Shown piece by piece: positions 25,262-34,730 of a DNA stretch of 64,000 bases. Position 1 is the first letter of the stretch, and every line of letters starts with the position of its first letter. The notes under the pieces are model-generated. The model was not told the origin of the DNA. It saw only the letters and a list, made by a program, of their open reading frames with translations, and did not search any database. Position numbers and translations under genes: made by a program. The stretch lies in the NCBI GenBank assembly GCA_002471275.1, contig DKPQ01000025.1:1-64000 (forward strand), read 5' to 3'. The stretch comes from Flammeovirgaceae bacterium UBA7330. Its GTDB lineage: Bacteria > Bacteroidota > Bacteroidia > Cytophagales > Cyclobacteriaceae.

Positions 25262-26212
25262 ATGAGGGTGCTGATATTGTTGATATTGGGATTTTGTGGG
25301 GTTGGTGTATATGGCCAGACCTGCTGCTCGGGAGGTGTCCCCATGAGTGGAAACATCGGATTGCCAATCGCAGACTCAAAAGCCATTCAGCTTTCCACCT
25401 CTTATGACCTTAACCTGTTAAAAACCCTTAAATCAGGTAATGAAACCTTAAATGACCAGTCACGCGAGCGCACCACACAAACTTTCCTCCTACAAGCGGG
25501 CTACCAGGTGACAGATCGGTTGGCAGTGGAAATCCTTTTGCCATACATCATACAAAAACGCATAATAAGCCAGTTTGGGAACGAGCAGATCACCCAAACC
25601 CATGGAATTGGGGATATGGCACTTCTGGTCAAGTATGCCGTCATCAATCACCTCTATTGGACAGTCCGGTCCGGCATAGGCCTCAAGGTCGCTACCGGAA
25701 GAAGTGACAAAACCAACAACAATATCACCCTAAATGCTGACCTTCAGCCAGGAAGTGGAGCCAACGACCTGATTTTCTGGTCAGCGCTGGGGCATGGTCT
25801 GGCTCTCCGCCCTTCAACAAACTTCCACTTTATGGGAGTTTATCGGTTAACCGGCGTCAATGAAAATTATCTAAACAGCTTCTCCTATCGCTTTGGCAAT
25901 GAACTTAGCCTGATGGCAGGTCTGGCAGATCAGTTTACCATAGGACCAATCATCACCAATCCATCATTGACTTTCAGGTATCGTCATGTGCAGACAGACA
26001 CGCAAAACGATTTTATCTTACCCAATACAGGAGGGAAATGGATCTTTTTTCGCCCGGGTATCATTCTGAGTTGGTGGAGAGATATGGCATTGAATTATTA
26101 TTCGGAGATCCCAATCTGGACGGAAGTCGGTGGGGTACAGCTATCACCAACCGTGAGACATAATATTGGCATTTTAACAACATTAAAATTTGGTAGTGAT
26201 GAAGGTTTTTAA
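25262..26212 (+). CDS. Outer-membrane beta-barrel protein
   Basis: I start at ATG 25262 because it gives a standard signal peptide (MRVLILLILGFCGVGVYG-Q); 25247 adds five residues in front. The mature protein opens with TCCSGGVPMSGNIGLP and continues with alternating amphipathic strands (LAVEILLPYI, GDMALLVKYAVI, GIGLKVATGRS, FRPGIILSWWR), typical of an outer-membrane channel. The final strand is GILTTLKFG. It resembles uncharacterised Bacteroidota transporter-like barrels. The stop lies 14 nt inside the DUF3179 gene, so the two are translationally linked. Confidence 0.72.
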   Translation: MRVLILLILGFCGVGVYGQTCCSGGVPMSGNIGLPIADSKAIQLSTSYDLNLLKTLKSGNETLNDQSRERTTQTFLLQAGYQVTDRLAVEILLPYIIQKRIISQFGNEQITQTHGIGDMALLVKYAVINHLYWTVRSGIGLKVATGRSDKTNNNITLNADLQPGSGANDLIFWSALGHGLALRPSTNFHFMGVYRLTGVNENYLNSFSYRFGNELSLMAGLADQFTIGPIITNPSLTFRYRHVQTDTQNDFILPNTGGKWIFFRPGIILSWWRDMALNYYSEIPIWTEVGGVQLSPTVRHNIGILTTLKFGSDEGF

Positions 26213-27287
26213 AGTTTTATTTTTAGCCATTCCCATCTTCTTTTTTACGTGTGGGACCGACAATCCGGGTCCGATAAATGTGCCCGGGAACCATCAGTTT
26301 GGAGACTGGCTCATTCCTTATGATAACATCTATGATGGAGGTCCTGGGAAAGATGGGATTCCGGCCCTATTGAACCCAAAGTTGATTTCAGCAGCTGAGG
26401 CAAGTTATTTGTCTGATGCCGACCTGGTGATAGGTACCCTCGTAAATGGTGAGCCAAGAGCATATCCCCATATAATCCTTGACTGGCATGAAATCATCAA
26501 TGATCAGGCGGGTGACCAGGTTTATACGATCAATTACTGCCCTCTTACCGGAACCGGGATGAACTGGAAAAGGAACATCAATGGGTCGATCAATACTTTT
26601 GGTGTGTCCGGCCTCTTATACAATTCTAACCTGATCCTCTACGATCGGGATACGGATAGTAATTGGTCACAGATGCGTGCGGAGTCAGTTCACGGTAGAT
26701 ATATAGGGCGATCAGCTGACCTGTTTCCCATGCTTGAAACTACCTGGCTAACATGGAAGACCATGTACCCTGAGACCATGGTTGTTTCATTGAATACCGG
26801 TATCGACCGACCGTATGGTAACTATCCATATGTGAGTAACCAGACCAAGGAAGATTATCGCGAAGCCCCGTTTCTGATTTTCCCCGTCACCAATGATGAC
26901 GATCGATTACATCGGAAAGAGCGCGTTTTGGGTGTAAGAATTGGAGGAGAGGCCAAAGCTTACCGCTTCAATGACTTTGAAGGGAATACCATTGTGAGAA
27001 CCAATACCATTGGAGGGCAGCCTGTGGTGATCATTGGTAATGCTTCAAAGAATTTTATGACTGCCTACCGAAGTGTATTGGGTGGAGAAACGCTTTCATT
27101 TTCCGGATTGGATCAAAGTGAACTTCCACATGTGATGACCGATAATAGGGGGAATACCTGGGATATTTTTGGTAGAGCGGTGACAGGACCAGATACAGGT
27201 GCGGAACTGATAGTGGCCGAGGCATACATAGGCTACTGGTTTGCCTGGGCTGCCTTCAACCCGGAGATTGAAATTATTGATTTTTGA
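26199..27287 (+). CDS. DUF3179 domain lipoprotein
   Basis: I start at ATG 26199, just before a lipoprotein signal (FFFTC-GTDN, mature Cys18); an upstream TTG at 26190 is less likely. The DUF3179 core is clear: GGPGKDGIPALLNPK, VIGTLVNGEPRAYP, ILDWHEIINDQAG, YCPLTGTGMNW, FGVSGLLYNSNLILYDRDT and WSQM. Family members are exported proteins of unknown biochemical role. The motif WHEIxND with YCPL looks like a conserved binding site. It overlaps the barrel gene by 14 nt and ends 1 nt from the convergent fructokinase gene. Confidence 0.88.
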   Translation: MKVFKVLFLAIPIFFFTCGTDNPGPINVPGNHQFGDWLIPYDNIYDGGPGKDGIPALLNPKLISAAEASYLSDADLVIGTLVNGEPRAYPHIILDWHEIINDQAGDQVYTINYCPLTGTGMNWKRNINGSINTFGVSGLLYNSNLILYDRDTDSNWSQMRAESVHGRYIGRSADLFPMLETTWLTWKTMYPETMVVSLNTGIDRPYGNYPYVSNQTKEDYREAPFLIFPVTNDDDRLHRKERVLGVRIGGEAKAYRFNDFEGNTIVRTNTIGGQPVVIIGNASKNFMTAYRSVLGGETLSFSGLDQSELPHVMTDNRGNTWDIFGRAVTGPDTGAELIVAEAYIGYWFAWAAFNPEIEIIDF

Positions 27288-27288
27288 A

Positions 27289-28170
27289 TTACGCCTGTTC
27301 TAAAAGCGCTTTCAACTCCTTGGAGTAACCCGGTATGGGACCTCTTGACGAAGCCACAAATCCACCTACTTTATTGGCGATGGTCGCGGCTTTGATTGGG
27401 TCTCCGGTCTGGTAATGTACACAAGCGAAGGCTGCGCTGAACGCATCACCAGCACCCACGGTATCGACCACTGTGATTTTTTCTGTAGGGATCCTCGTGA
27501 TGTATCCTTCATGGTAAACATAGCATCCCTCACCACCGGCAGTGATGATGATGGTTTTGACCTGGTCATAGTGTCTGCTGATAGATTGACCAAATGTTTC
27601 GAAATCTTGTTTTTCATCAAAGAGCATTTGGCTCAATACACCGACCTCTTCATCATTCACTTTGAGGATGGTGCACCGCCTCAATGATTGCTCAATGATC
27701 TCCTGGTTAAAGCTATCTTTCCGCAGATTGACATCGTAGAAGACTTCCTCAAACTGATGACGCTCCAAAATGCTATGTAAAGCCTCTTGTGACACCTGGT
27801 TGCGCTGGATGAGGGAACCAAAATAGAAAAAGTCGAACTCAGGAATGGACGCATGATCAAGCTGGCCAGCTTCGATATAGTCGTACGCCACATCTTTGGT
27901 GATGACATAATCGGGTTGTCCATCTTTGAGAGTAACAGGGACAAACCCTGTGCGGATATCTGCTCGCTGGATCATGGAAACGTTTACATCTAATCCTTTT
28001 ACCAGCCGGTAAGCTTCATCTCCAAGTTTGTCTTTCCCCAGGCAGGAGACAATACACGACGATTGACCACATTGCTTTACGTGAGCAGCAAAATTCAGAG
28101 GAGCGCCACCAAGATGGTGCTCCCCTTCAATGATATCCCAAAGGATCTCTCCAAATACCAGTGCTTTCAT
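27289..28170 (-). CDS. PfkB family carbohydrate kinase (fructokinase)
   Basis: This 293-residue cytosolic ribokinase-like enzyme has the N-terminal GEILWDIIEG and GGAPLNFAAHVKQCG substrate region. It also has NLRKDSF and the ATP/anion-hole motif DTVGAGDAF with catalytic Asp242. It phosphorylates a sugar with ATP. It is the last gene of the fructan operon, 12 nt after the GH32 gene, so fructose to fructose 6-phosphate is the likely reaction. This matches fructokinases in fructan loci of Bacteroides. The second PfkB signature is intact and the length is normal. Confidence 0.9.
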   Translation of the reverse strand: MKALVFGEILWDIIEGEHHLGGAPLNFAAHVKQCGQSSCIVSCLGKDKLGDEAYRLVKGLDVNVSMIQRADIRTGFVPVTLKDGQPDYVITKDVAYDYIEAGQLDHASIPEFDFFYFGSLIQRNQVSQEALHSILERHQFEEVFYDVNLRKDSFNQEIIEQSLRRCTILKVNDEEVGVLSQMLFDEKQDFETFGQSISRHYDQVKTIIITAGGEGCYVYHEGYITRIPTEKITVVDTVGAGDAFSAAFACVHYQTGDPIKAATIANKVGGFVASSRGPIPGYSKELKALLEQA

Positions 28171-28182
28171 CTTGCGCCAAAC

Positions 28183-29652
28183 TTATTGCAAAAGAATGAC
28201 TTCAGCATTTTTTATGGCTCCGGAGGTGTTGATTTTAACCAAAGGTTCGTTGGGGAATATAATTTCCGTCATCACCCGCTGACCATCATTGATGAAGATC
28301 TCCATAGATGCCTTATCGACGTAGACCTTCACCTTTTCAATAGACAGATCGCTAAAATCCACCTCATGCTTTACGCCAAACCCCTCTTCAAAGTCAGTAA
28401 TCCCGGATTTTGATCGGTCAAATGAGAATATACCGTTTTCAAATGCGATGGTGACCTGTTCATTCAGGTCATTGGAAATCGTGCATTCAAAATCCTTTCC
28501 TGGCTCAGTTTCCAATGTCAACAAGTAAACCTGCTCCCTGATCTCAGGCGAGCCAGGTTGTACTGTTTGTTTTTCCAGTTTTACCAACTCATCAACAGGT
28601 TTTGAATGCACTTCATATCCTCTTTCGGTATCTCTCAAAATCAATTCCCTGGGTACGGTCATGGCGCTTCTCCATTCATAGGTAGGTACAATATTGGCAT
28701 ATTGCCAGTTGCTCATCCACCCTAGAAATAATCTTCGGCCGTCTTGCTCAGGAATATTTGACCAGGTAACACCTGCGTAGTTGTCAGTGCCGTGGTCTAT
28801 CCATCTGGTTTCCTCATCACTCAGAGTGAAAGTGGTGCCATCAAACGCTCCAACAAAGTATTGGGTAGCAGAACCACCCAGAGGACCGCCCGGGTTTATG
28901 CTCACCAGCATTACCCACTTTTCTGTTCCATTTTGATCTGTGAGCTTAAATAGATCAGGACATTCCCAAACGCCACCGTGTGCCCCAATCTCATGACCAA
29001 ATTCACTTTCTTTCGTCCAGGTCTTCAGGTCGGGAGAGGAATAGATATTCACGTGATCCTTCACCGCCAGGATCATTACCCATTTTTCAAACTCGGGCAT
29101 CCAGGAAACCTTGGGGTCTCTGAAATCCCTGATCCCCGGATTGGCGAGGACAGGATTCTCCTGGTATTTGGTCCAGGTTCTGCCCTTGTCTAAACTGTAG
29201 GCAATACCCTGCGTTTGGTAGTCAATTTCCTTGTTTTTTGCCCCAATGGGCTCATGATAGGTATAGATGGCGATCATCGGAGGATTTTCAGAAGATCCAA
29301 GTCCACTTGTATTTTCATGATCAATTACGGCACTTCCACTAAAAATATAGCCCAGCTCATCAGGGTACAATGCAATAGGCAGGTGTTCCCAGCTTACGAG
29401 GTCAGTGGATACCGTATGGCCCCAGTGCATGGGTCCCCAGACATTGCTGTCGGGATAATGCTGGTAAAATAAATGATACTCCCCGTCGTAGTAGACCATC
29501 CCATTGGGATCATTCATCCATTGGGAAGGAGGCGTGAAATGGTAGACAGGTCTGAATTTCTTATCAGAGGATTCAGATACTTTTTGGCTGGACTCCCTCG
29601 TTTCACAGCTCGTCAGGATAGCTATCAGCGTAATGATAGAAAGTGATTTCAT
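28183..29652 (-). CDS. Glycoside hydrolase family 32 lipoprotein (fructanase/levanase/inulinase)
   Basis: This 489-residue enzyme has a lipoprotein signal with Cys16 (LTSC-ETRES). The GH32 five-blade propeller carries all three hallmark residues: Asp48 in WMNDPNG (nucleophile), Asp179 in FRDPK (transition-state stabiliser) and Glu230 in VWECPDLF (acid/base). A C-terminal beta-sandwich follows (from about residue 340). The family removes fructose from sucrose, inulin or levan. Exo- versus endo-action and linkage preference cannot be told from motifs alone. The lipid anchor suggests outer-membrane placement, on the surface or facing the periplasm. Confidence 0.95.
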   Translation of the reverse strand: MKSLSIITLIAILTSCETRESSQKVSESSDKKFRPVYHFTPPSQWMNDPNGMVYYDGEYHLFYQHYPDSNVWGPMHWGHTVSTDLVSWEHLPIALYPDELGYIFSGSAVIDHENTSGLGSSENPPMIAIYTYHEPIGAKNKEIDYQTQGIAYSLDKGRTWTKYQENPVLANPGIRDFRDPKVSWMPEFEKWVMILAVKDHVNIYSSPDLKTWTKESEFGHEIGAHGGVWECPDLFKLTDQNGTEKWVMLVSINPGGPLGGSATQYFVGAFDGTTFTLSDEETRWIDHGTDNYAGVTWSNIPEQDGRRLFLGWMSNWQYANIVPTYEWRSAMTVPRELILRDTERGYEVHSKPVDELVKLEKQTVQPGSPEIREQVYLLTLETEPGKDFECTISNDLNEQVTIAFENGIFSFDRSKSGITDFEEGFGVKHEVDFSDLSIEKVKVYVDKASMEIFINDGQRVMTEIIFPNEPLVKINTSGAIKNAEVILLQ

Positions 29653-29679
29653 TTCGGGTTCTTTAATTGGAATAAAATA

Positions 29680-29723
29680 AAACCAAACTCCATTTTAAGA
29701 TAGCAAAAAATGGAGTCTGGTTT
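29680..29723 (-). promoter_or_regulatory. Strong stem-loop between susD and GH32 (attenuator or stabiliser)
   Basis: The 17-nt arms 29680-29696 and 29707-29723 pair with a single mismatch around a 10-nt loop. On the minus strand the stem begins 9 nt after the susD stop and is followed by TATTTTATT. It is not a simple end of the operon because GH32 and fructokinase lie beyond. It may partially terminate transcription or protect the susCD mRNA 3' end, giving more SusCD than enzyme. Confidence 0.7.
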
Positions 29724-29731
29724 CAAAACTA

Positions 29732-31465
29732 TTAATAATTAGGGTTCTGCTGATACAACCCTTTGGTGAAGTCTATTTCCCGTTGTGGGATGGGATAGTA
29801 TTCATCACGATTGGCTGTAAAACTCGCATTGGACAAGAAGTCTCTTCTGGTCTTCTCAGTTGTCAGATATTCATTCAATGTCTCTGCAGCTATGCCCCAT
29901 CGCACCAGGTCAAAGAATCGCTGACCTTCAGTAGCAAATTCTAACCTTCTCTCAAACCTCAATGCTTCTCGTGCATTTGCCTGATTCCAGGTATAATTTG
30001 CATCAGTATACAATTCTATGTCGTAGTTAGAAGCGGGAGATCCATCGGCCAATACTGTACGACCTGTACTTTGTGAAGCCCTTTCCCTTACCTCGTTTAT
30101 CAGGTCTCTCGCAACAGTCAGATCCTGGTTCAACTCGATCAGCGCTTCAGCTTTCCACAACAAGACATCTGCATACCTAATGATGTCTATGTTTTTAGAT
30201 GAACCGATAAATGGACCTTCCTTGCTATAGCATGAGCAGTCAGCGGCCTGTTGTTCTTTCATGCTGTGAAATCTGCCATATACTCCGGCATCTCTTACCC
30301 AGCTATCACTAAAGATGTAGGAGCTTTCATTGCGATACTTATACGGGTGACCGTTCATGCCCACGGTATGATCAATCCTTGGATCTACAGTCTGCCCTGA
30401 GGGAGTGATATCCTCAGGAGTTAATGTCACATCATTGTAGGTGCTGAATTTAGGTAACCCGTTTTCCGTGGCAAAAGCATTCACCAGGCTATGACTTGGT
30501 GCATGGAACCCGCAACATCCGTATTGCGGAGCACCGTGTGGATAGTTCAACCCCGTAACAAAGCTCAACCTTCCAACTGTTGTACCATCACTGATTGAAA
30601 ACTGAGCTGCAAAAACAGACTCCACGTCATTGTCAAAACCATCCAAAAAGTTTTCAGCGAAATCCGGTTGCAGATCATATTGACCTGAGTTAATTACCAG
30701 ATCTGTCAATGTAACGACCTCTTGCAATCTGCTTGTATTGATGTTTGTCACAGCATGATTATCATCCCCTTGCTCATATGCCTGAAACAGACGTGTTTTA
30801 GCCAGGTAAGCAGCAGCAGCATATAAGTTTGCTCTACCCACTTCCGGCTGGGAGGAAGGCAGGTTATCCATGGCAAACTCGAAGTCATCAGCTATTTTAT
30901 TCCATAACTCATCATTGGTATATTTCACATTTGACTCCAACAAGATCTCGTCATTTGTAAGCGTCTCATCAATGTATGGAATTCTCTTAAAAAGCTTTTT
31001 AAGAACAAAGTGACTGTGTGCCCGTAGGAATCTCATCTCTGCAATCCTGGTTGTCCGTTGAGGATAACCATCATCACTCAACTCATTCAATGTCCTTAAG
31101 GCTGAGTTGGCCCTTGAGATAGCACTATACAATAGCTCCCAGCTATAAGGTAGCATCCATGACTGAGAAGGGTTTGTAAGATTGTATTGCTCGAAAAAGT
31201 TGATGTCTCCAACATCGGCAACTCCACCTCCACCTTTGTAGGCGTCGTCTGATCTTACACTGCCATAAGCCCACATACTAGTAATCGGGCCAATCATGTC
31301 ATCATTGGCCACACCTGCATAGGCAGCAACCACCAACCCCTCGGCACCCTCAATTGTGGCACCACTTGCTGAGACCTGCCCGTAGGGCTCGGTCTCCAGG
31401 TAATCCTTACATGAAAACACAGTGATCATGAGAAGGAGTATGAATAATATTTTTATAGATTTCAT
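29732..31465 (-). CDS. SusD/RagB family surface lipoprotein of the fructan locus
   Basis: This 577-residue protein has a lipoprotein signal (mature Cys19, MITVFSC-KDYLETEPYG). The SusD N-terminal phrase and helical TPR region follow (RANSALRTLNEL, TRIAEMRFLRAHSHFVLKKLF). The C-terminal part has IRYADVLLWKAEALIELNQ, NAREALRFERRLEFATEGQRFFDLVRWG and the closing YYPIPQREIDFTKG. It should bind fructan at the surface above the SusC barrel encoded 88 nt upstream. Architecture and length are complete. Confidence 0.95.
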   Translation of the reverse strand: MKSIKILFILLLMITVFSCKDYLETEPYGQVSASGATIEGAEGLVVAAYAGVANDDMIGPITSMWAYGSVRSDDAYKGGGGVADVGDINFFEQYNLTNPSQSWMLPYSWELLYSAISRANSALRTLNELSDDGYPQRTTRIAEMRFLRAHSHFVLKKLFKRIPYIDETLTNDEILLESNVKYTNDELWNKIADDFEFAMDNLPSSQPEVGRANLYAAAAYLAKTRLFQAYEQGDDNHAVTNINTSRLQEVVTLTDLVINSGQYDLQPDFAENFLDGFDNDVESVFAAQFSISDGTTVGRLSFVTGLNYPHGAPQYGCCGFHAPSHSLVNAFATENGLPKFSTYNDVTLTPEDITPSGQTVDPRIDHTVGMNGHPYKYRNESSYIFSDSWVRDAGVYGRFHSMKEQQAADCSCYSKEGPFIGSSKNIDIIRYADVLLWKAEALIELNQDLTVARDLINEVRERASQSTGRTVLADGSPASNYDIELYTDANYTWNQANAREALRFERRLEFATEGQRFFDLVRWGIAAETLNEYLTTEKTRRDFLSNASFTANRDEYYPIPQREIDFTKGLYQQNPNY

Positions 31466-31553
31466 GTGTATTTTATTTTAAATTCTTACTTGGCCACATG
31501 GAAAGTCCAAACATTCCGGACATTTCATTGCCTTCAAAATTTTTGAGTTCAAA

Positions 31554-34500
31554 CTAGAGTGACAGGTTTATTCCGAATGAAAGACTTCTTGGAACCGGGA
31601 TCAGGTTAAAGTCAACCCGTTCAGGATCTGGTCCCGCAAATTCACTTGACTTAATGACAAAGGGATTGTCTACAATTGAGTAGATCCTCAACCTTTCGAT
31701 GCCCCATCTGTCAGTAATAGAAGCTGGTAGCGTGTAACCAAGCTGAATGTTTCGCATCTTGAAATAAGATGTGCTGACAATCAGGTAGTCGGAAGTCCTG
31801 GTTTCATTGTTTCCATCCGAAAGCGTTAGAGCCGGAATGGAAGCACCCGTGTTTGTCGGTGTCCAGGCATCAAATACGCCAGGTCCAACATTTTCTCTAC
31901 CACGAATGAACTCATTCAGGAAGCGATAGTTGTCAAATCCATCTCTGCCGCTGATTCCGGACCCAAACATGGAAAAGTCAAAGTTTTTGTAGTAAGCATC
32001 AACCCTGATCCCATACTCCAACCCCGGAAGCTCTGTTCCAAGGAATGTCTGGTCAAGAGCGTCTACTGTTCCATCGTTATTCAGATCCAGGTATTTGATC
32101 CTTCCGGGAGCAGCTCCTACCTGAGTAGCATGGTTGTTCACTTCTTCCTGGCTTTGGAAGATACCGTCAGATCGGTATCCAAAGATGGACAGATTGGATT
32201 GGCCTAAAATATCCTGCTCTGCATTTCCCGGGAAAGCAGCCCTTACTTCTTCCGGCAGCTCAGTGATCTTGTCTTTGAAGCTACTTGCATTCAGGTTTAC
32301 TGAGAATGAGAAGTCCCCTGAAAGTTCTTTCAGGTAGTTTAAATTCAGTTCCCAACCTTTGTTCTCGATGGTAGCACCATTCACAAACCTCAACTGACCT
32401 TCACCTACAGCCGAGGCAACCGGTGGTTGAATCAAAATACCCTCAGTGGTTTTTGTGAAATAGTCAAATGATCCCAGTAAGGCTGCGTTAAATAATGCAA
32501 AATCCAAACCTACATTTACCTCAGTTGTTGATTCCCATTTCAAACCCGGATTAGCGGCCTGGATTGATGCAAAACCCGATGGGAGGTTTCCTGTATTGGC
32601 TCCATTTAGATCATAAGCCGTTCCGATGTTCCAATACTGATCAAAAAACCCAACATGACCGATATTGTCAATCTGAGAAGCTGTCTGACCATATCTTGGA
32701 GCAAACAGACCTAAACTGGGGTAAGGTCCAATATCCTGATTACCAACCACACCATATCCTGCCCTCAGTTTAAGATCCGAAAGAAAGGTTACATTTTGAA
32801 TAAAATCTTCCTTTCCGATTTTCCATGCTCCAGACACAGATGGAAAAACACCATATCTGTCGTCAACACCAAACCTGGATGAGCCGTCTCTTCGCAGAGT
32901 GACTGCGATCAAATACTTATCCATTAAGCTATAGTTGATTTTACCAAACTGCGAAAGCAATCGACTGTCGCTGGCTTCCCCAAATGAATTCCCATTGCTG
33001 GTTCCTGCCGACAGCACAAAAAACTCTTCGGTCTGAACTGAGAAATTGTCTTTTACCCCCTGAATCGATTCACTGTGATCGTCGATTGATTCGACCCCAA
33101 CCAGGAATCCAAGCCTACTGGAACCCAGGTCTACCTGATAATTTAGAAAGTTGGTCCATACAAGACTGTTAAATTTGTTGTTAGTATGGATCAGGCTATT
33201 TACATCCCTGGCGATAAAACCCTCTGCAAAGGATACTTCAATGTCTTTGTCAAAAACCTGGGAGATATCATATCCCACGGATGTCTTGAATGTCAGATTG
33301 TCAAGAATGTCAATCTCAGCAAACACATTTCCATAGATAAATTGCCTGTTGGTATCATCCCATCGATTGATATACTGCATATGTACAGGGTTGTTCCTGT
33401 CTGAATACCCTGCACCAAGTGGTCCTGCATATTCACCGTCTAGCGTAAAGACGGGGATCGTAGGAGCCAACGTAATCGCCAGGCCGGGAGTAGGAGCACT
33501 ACCCAGATCTGGTGTTTCCAGTGTCTCATGGGAATTAACAAACTGGGTATTGATTCCAAACCTTAGTCGGTCGTTAAAATGGTTCATTACAGCATTGATC
33601 CGGCCGGTGATACGCTCATAATCGGTGTATTTCAATATCCCGGTATTTTTCATATGCCCCAGACTGAACAATACTGAGGCTTTTTCTCCGCCGCCATAAA
33701 CAGTCAAGGTATTGTTGGTTACATACCCGGTCTCATAAGTTTCTTCCTGCCAGTCTGTGTCACCTGCTGGTACATTTGTGTCACCTCCTACAAATGGCTG
33801 CACTGTGACATTATTAAGTACTGGATTATTGAAGTCATTGTTCCAGTCAAAATTGTAGATCTCTCCATACCCTGAAGCAGGATCTACACCATCGTTGACG
33901 GAGGCCTGCCACAGAGCTCTACCTCTATCCACAGCGTTCAGCATATCCATTCTCACATTCTTTTCAGATTGCATCGAGAAGTGAGAATTAAACTGAACTT
34001 TTAACCTGCCTGGTTGTGAGCTTCCATCTTTTGTTTTGATGATGATCACACCATTGGATGCTCTTGATCCATAGATGGAAGAAGAAGCAGCATCTTTCAA
34101 TACCTGCACGGACTCAATGGCTTCAGGAGCTATTGTCTGGAGTATCTCTGGCCGCTTCGTAGGCAGGCCATCAATGATGTATAATGGATCATTATTGCCC
34201 AGTGTATTTTGGCCACGTACCAGTATCCTGCTATTGACCCCTGAGGGAGAACCATTTTTCTCGATATATAATCCTGCTATTCTTCCTTGCATGGCCTGCA
34301 TGGGATTCCCGGAAGTTTGCGCCACATTGCTGATTTTGTCCATCTCCACTACCTGGATGGCGCCGGTGAGGTCTTCTTTTTTCTCACTTGTGTATCCCGT
34401 AACAACAATCTCCTGTAGCTGCTTGGAGTCCGGACCCAGGAATATATTATAGTTGGCGTTTGGTCCAACTGTGACTTCTTGGGGAGCGAATCCCACATAG

Positions 34501-34730
34501 GTAAATACCAGGACATCTCCTGTCTCCGCACTGATTTCATACGCTCCGTTGAAATCAGTTATCGTACCATTGGTAGTCCCTTTCAACACTACCGTCACCC
34601 CGATTAGGGGCTCGCTGGTTACCGAGTCTGCAACAATCCCGGAAACGGTGTTCTGGGCGTACAGACATCCAACACTTCCCAATATAAAAAGGAAGGTAAT
34701 TGAAAGCTTGTTCATGTAAGTTTTCATCAT
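31554..34730 (-). CDS. SusC/RagA family TonB-linked transporter of the fructan locus
   Basis: This 1058-residue protein has a signal peptide (to LYA-Q), a carboxypeptidase-D-like domain (VSGIVADSVTSEPLIGV) and a TonB-box region (LQEIVVTGYTSEKKEDLTGA). The plug (GSPSGVNSRILVRGQNTLG, DPLYIIDGLPT, AASSSIYGSRASNGVIIIKT) precedes a barrel ending in FGINLSL. It imports fructo-oligosaccharides released or captured at the surface, powered by TonB. Its start overlaps the stop of the sugar symporter gene by 4 nt (ATGA), so importers of both membranes are translationally coupled. Confidence 0.95.
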   Translation of the reverse strand: MMKTYMNKLSITFLFILGSVGCLYAQNTVSGIVADSVTSEPLIGVTVVLKGTTNGTITDFNGAYEISAETGDVLVFTYVGFAPQEVTVGPNANYNIFLGPDSKQLQEIVVTGYTSEKKEDLTGAIQVVEMDKISNVAQTSGNPMQAMQGRIAGLYIEKNGSPSGVNSRILVRGQNTLGNNDPLYIIDGLPTKRPEILQTIAPEAIESVQVLKDAASSSIYGSRASNGVIIIKTKDGSSQPGRLKVQFNSHFSMQSEKNVRMDMLNAVDRGRALWQASVNDGVDPASGYGEIYNFDWNNDFNNPVLNNVTVQPFVGGDTNVPAGDTDWQEETYETGYVTNNTLTVYGGGEKASVLFSLGHMKNTGILKYTDYERITGRINAVMNHFNDRLRFGINTQFVNSHETLETPDLGSAPTPGLAITLAPTIPVFTLDGEYAGPLGAGYSDRNNPVHMQYINRWDDTNRQFIYGNVFAEIDILDNLTFKTSVGYDISQVFDKDIEVSFAEGFIARDVNSLIHTNNKFNSLVWTNFLNYQVDLGSSRLGFLVGVESIDDHSESIQGVKDNFSVQTEEFFVLSAGTSNGNSFGEASDSRLLSQFGKINYSLMDKYLIAVTLRRDGSSRFGVDDRYGVFPSVSGAWKIGKEDFIQNVTFLSDLKLRAGYGVVGNQDIGPYPSLGLFAPRYGQTASQIDNIGHVGFFDQYWNIGTAYDLNGANTGNLPSGFASIQAANPGLKWESTTEVNVGLDFALFNAALLGSFDYFTKTTEGILIQPPVASAVGEGQLRFVNGATIENKGWELNLNYLKELSGDFSFSVNLNASSFKDKITELPEEVRAAFPGNAEQDILGQSNLSIFGYRSDGIFQSQEEVNNHATQVGAAPGRIKYLDLNNDGTVDALDQTFLGTELPGLEYGIRVDAYYKNFDFSMFGSGISGRDGFDNYRFLNEFIRGRENVGPGVFDAWTPTNTGASIPALTLSDGNNETRTSDYLIVSTSYFKMRNIQLGYTLPASITDRWGIERLRIYSIVDNPFVIKSSEFAGPDPERVDFNLIPVPRSLSFGINLSL

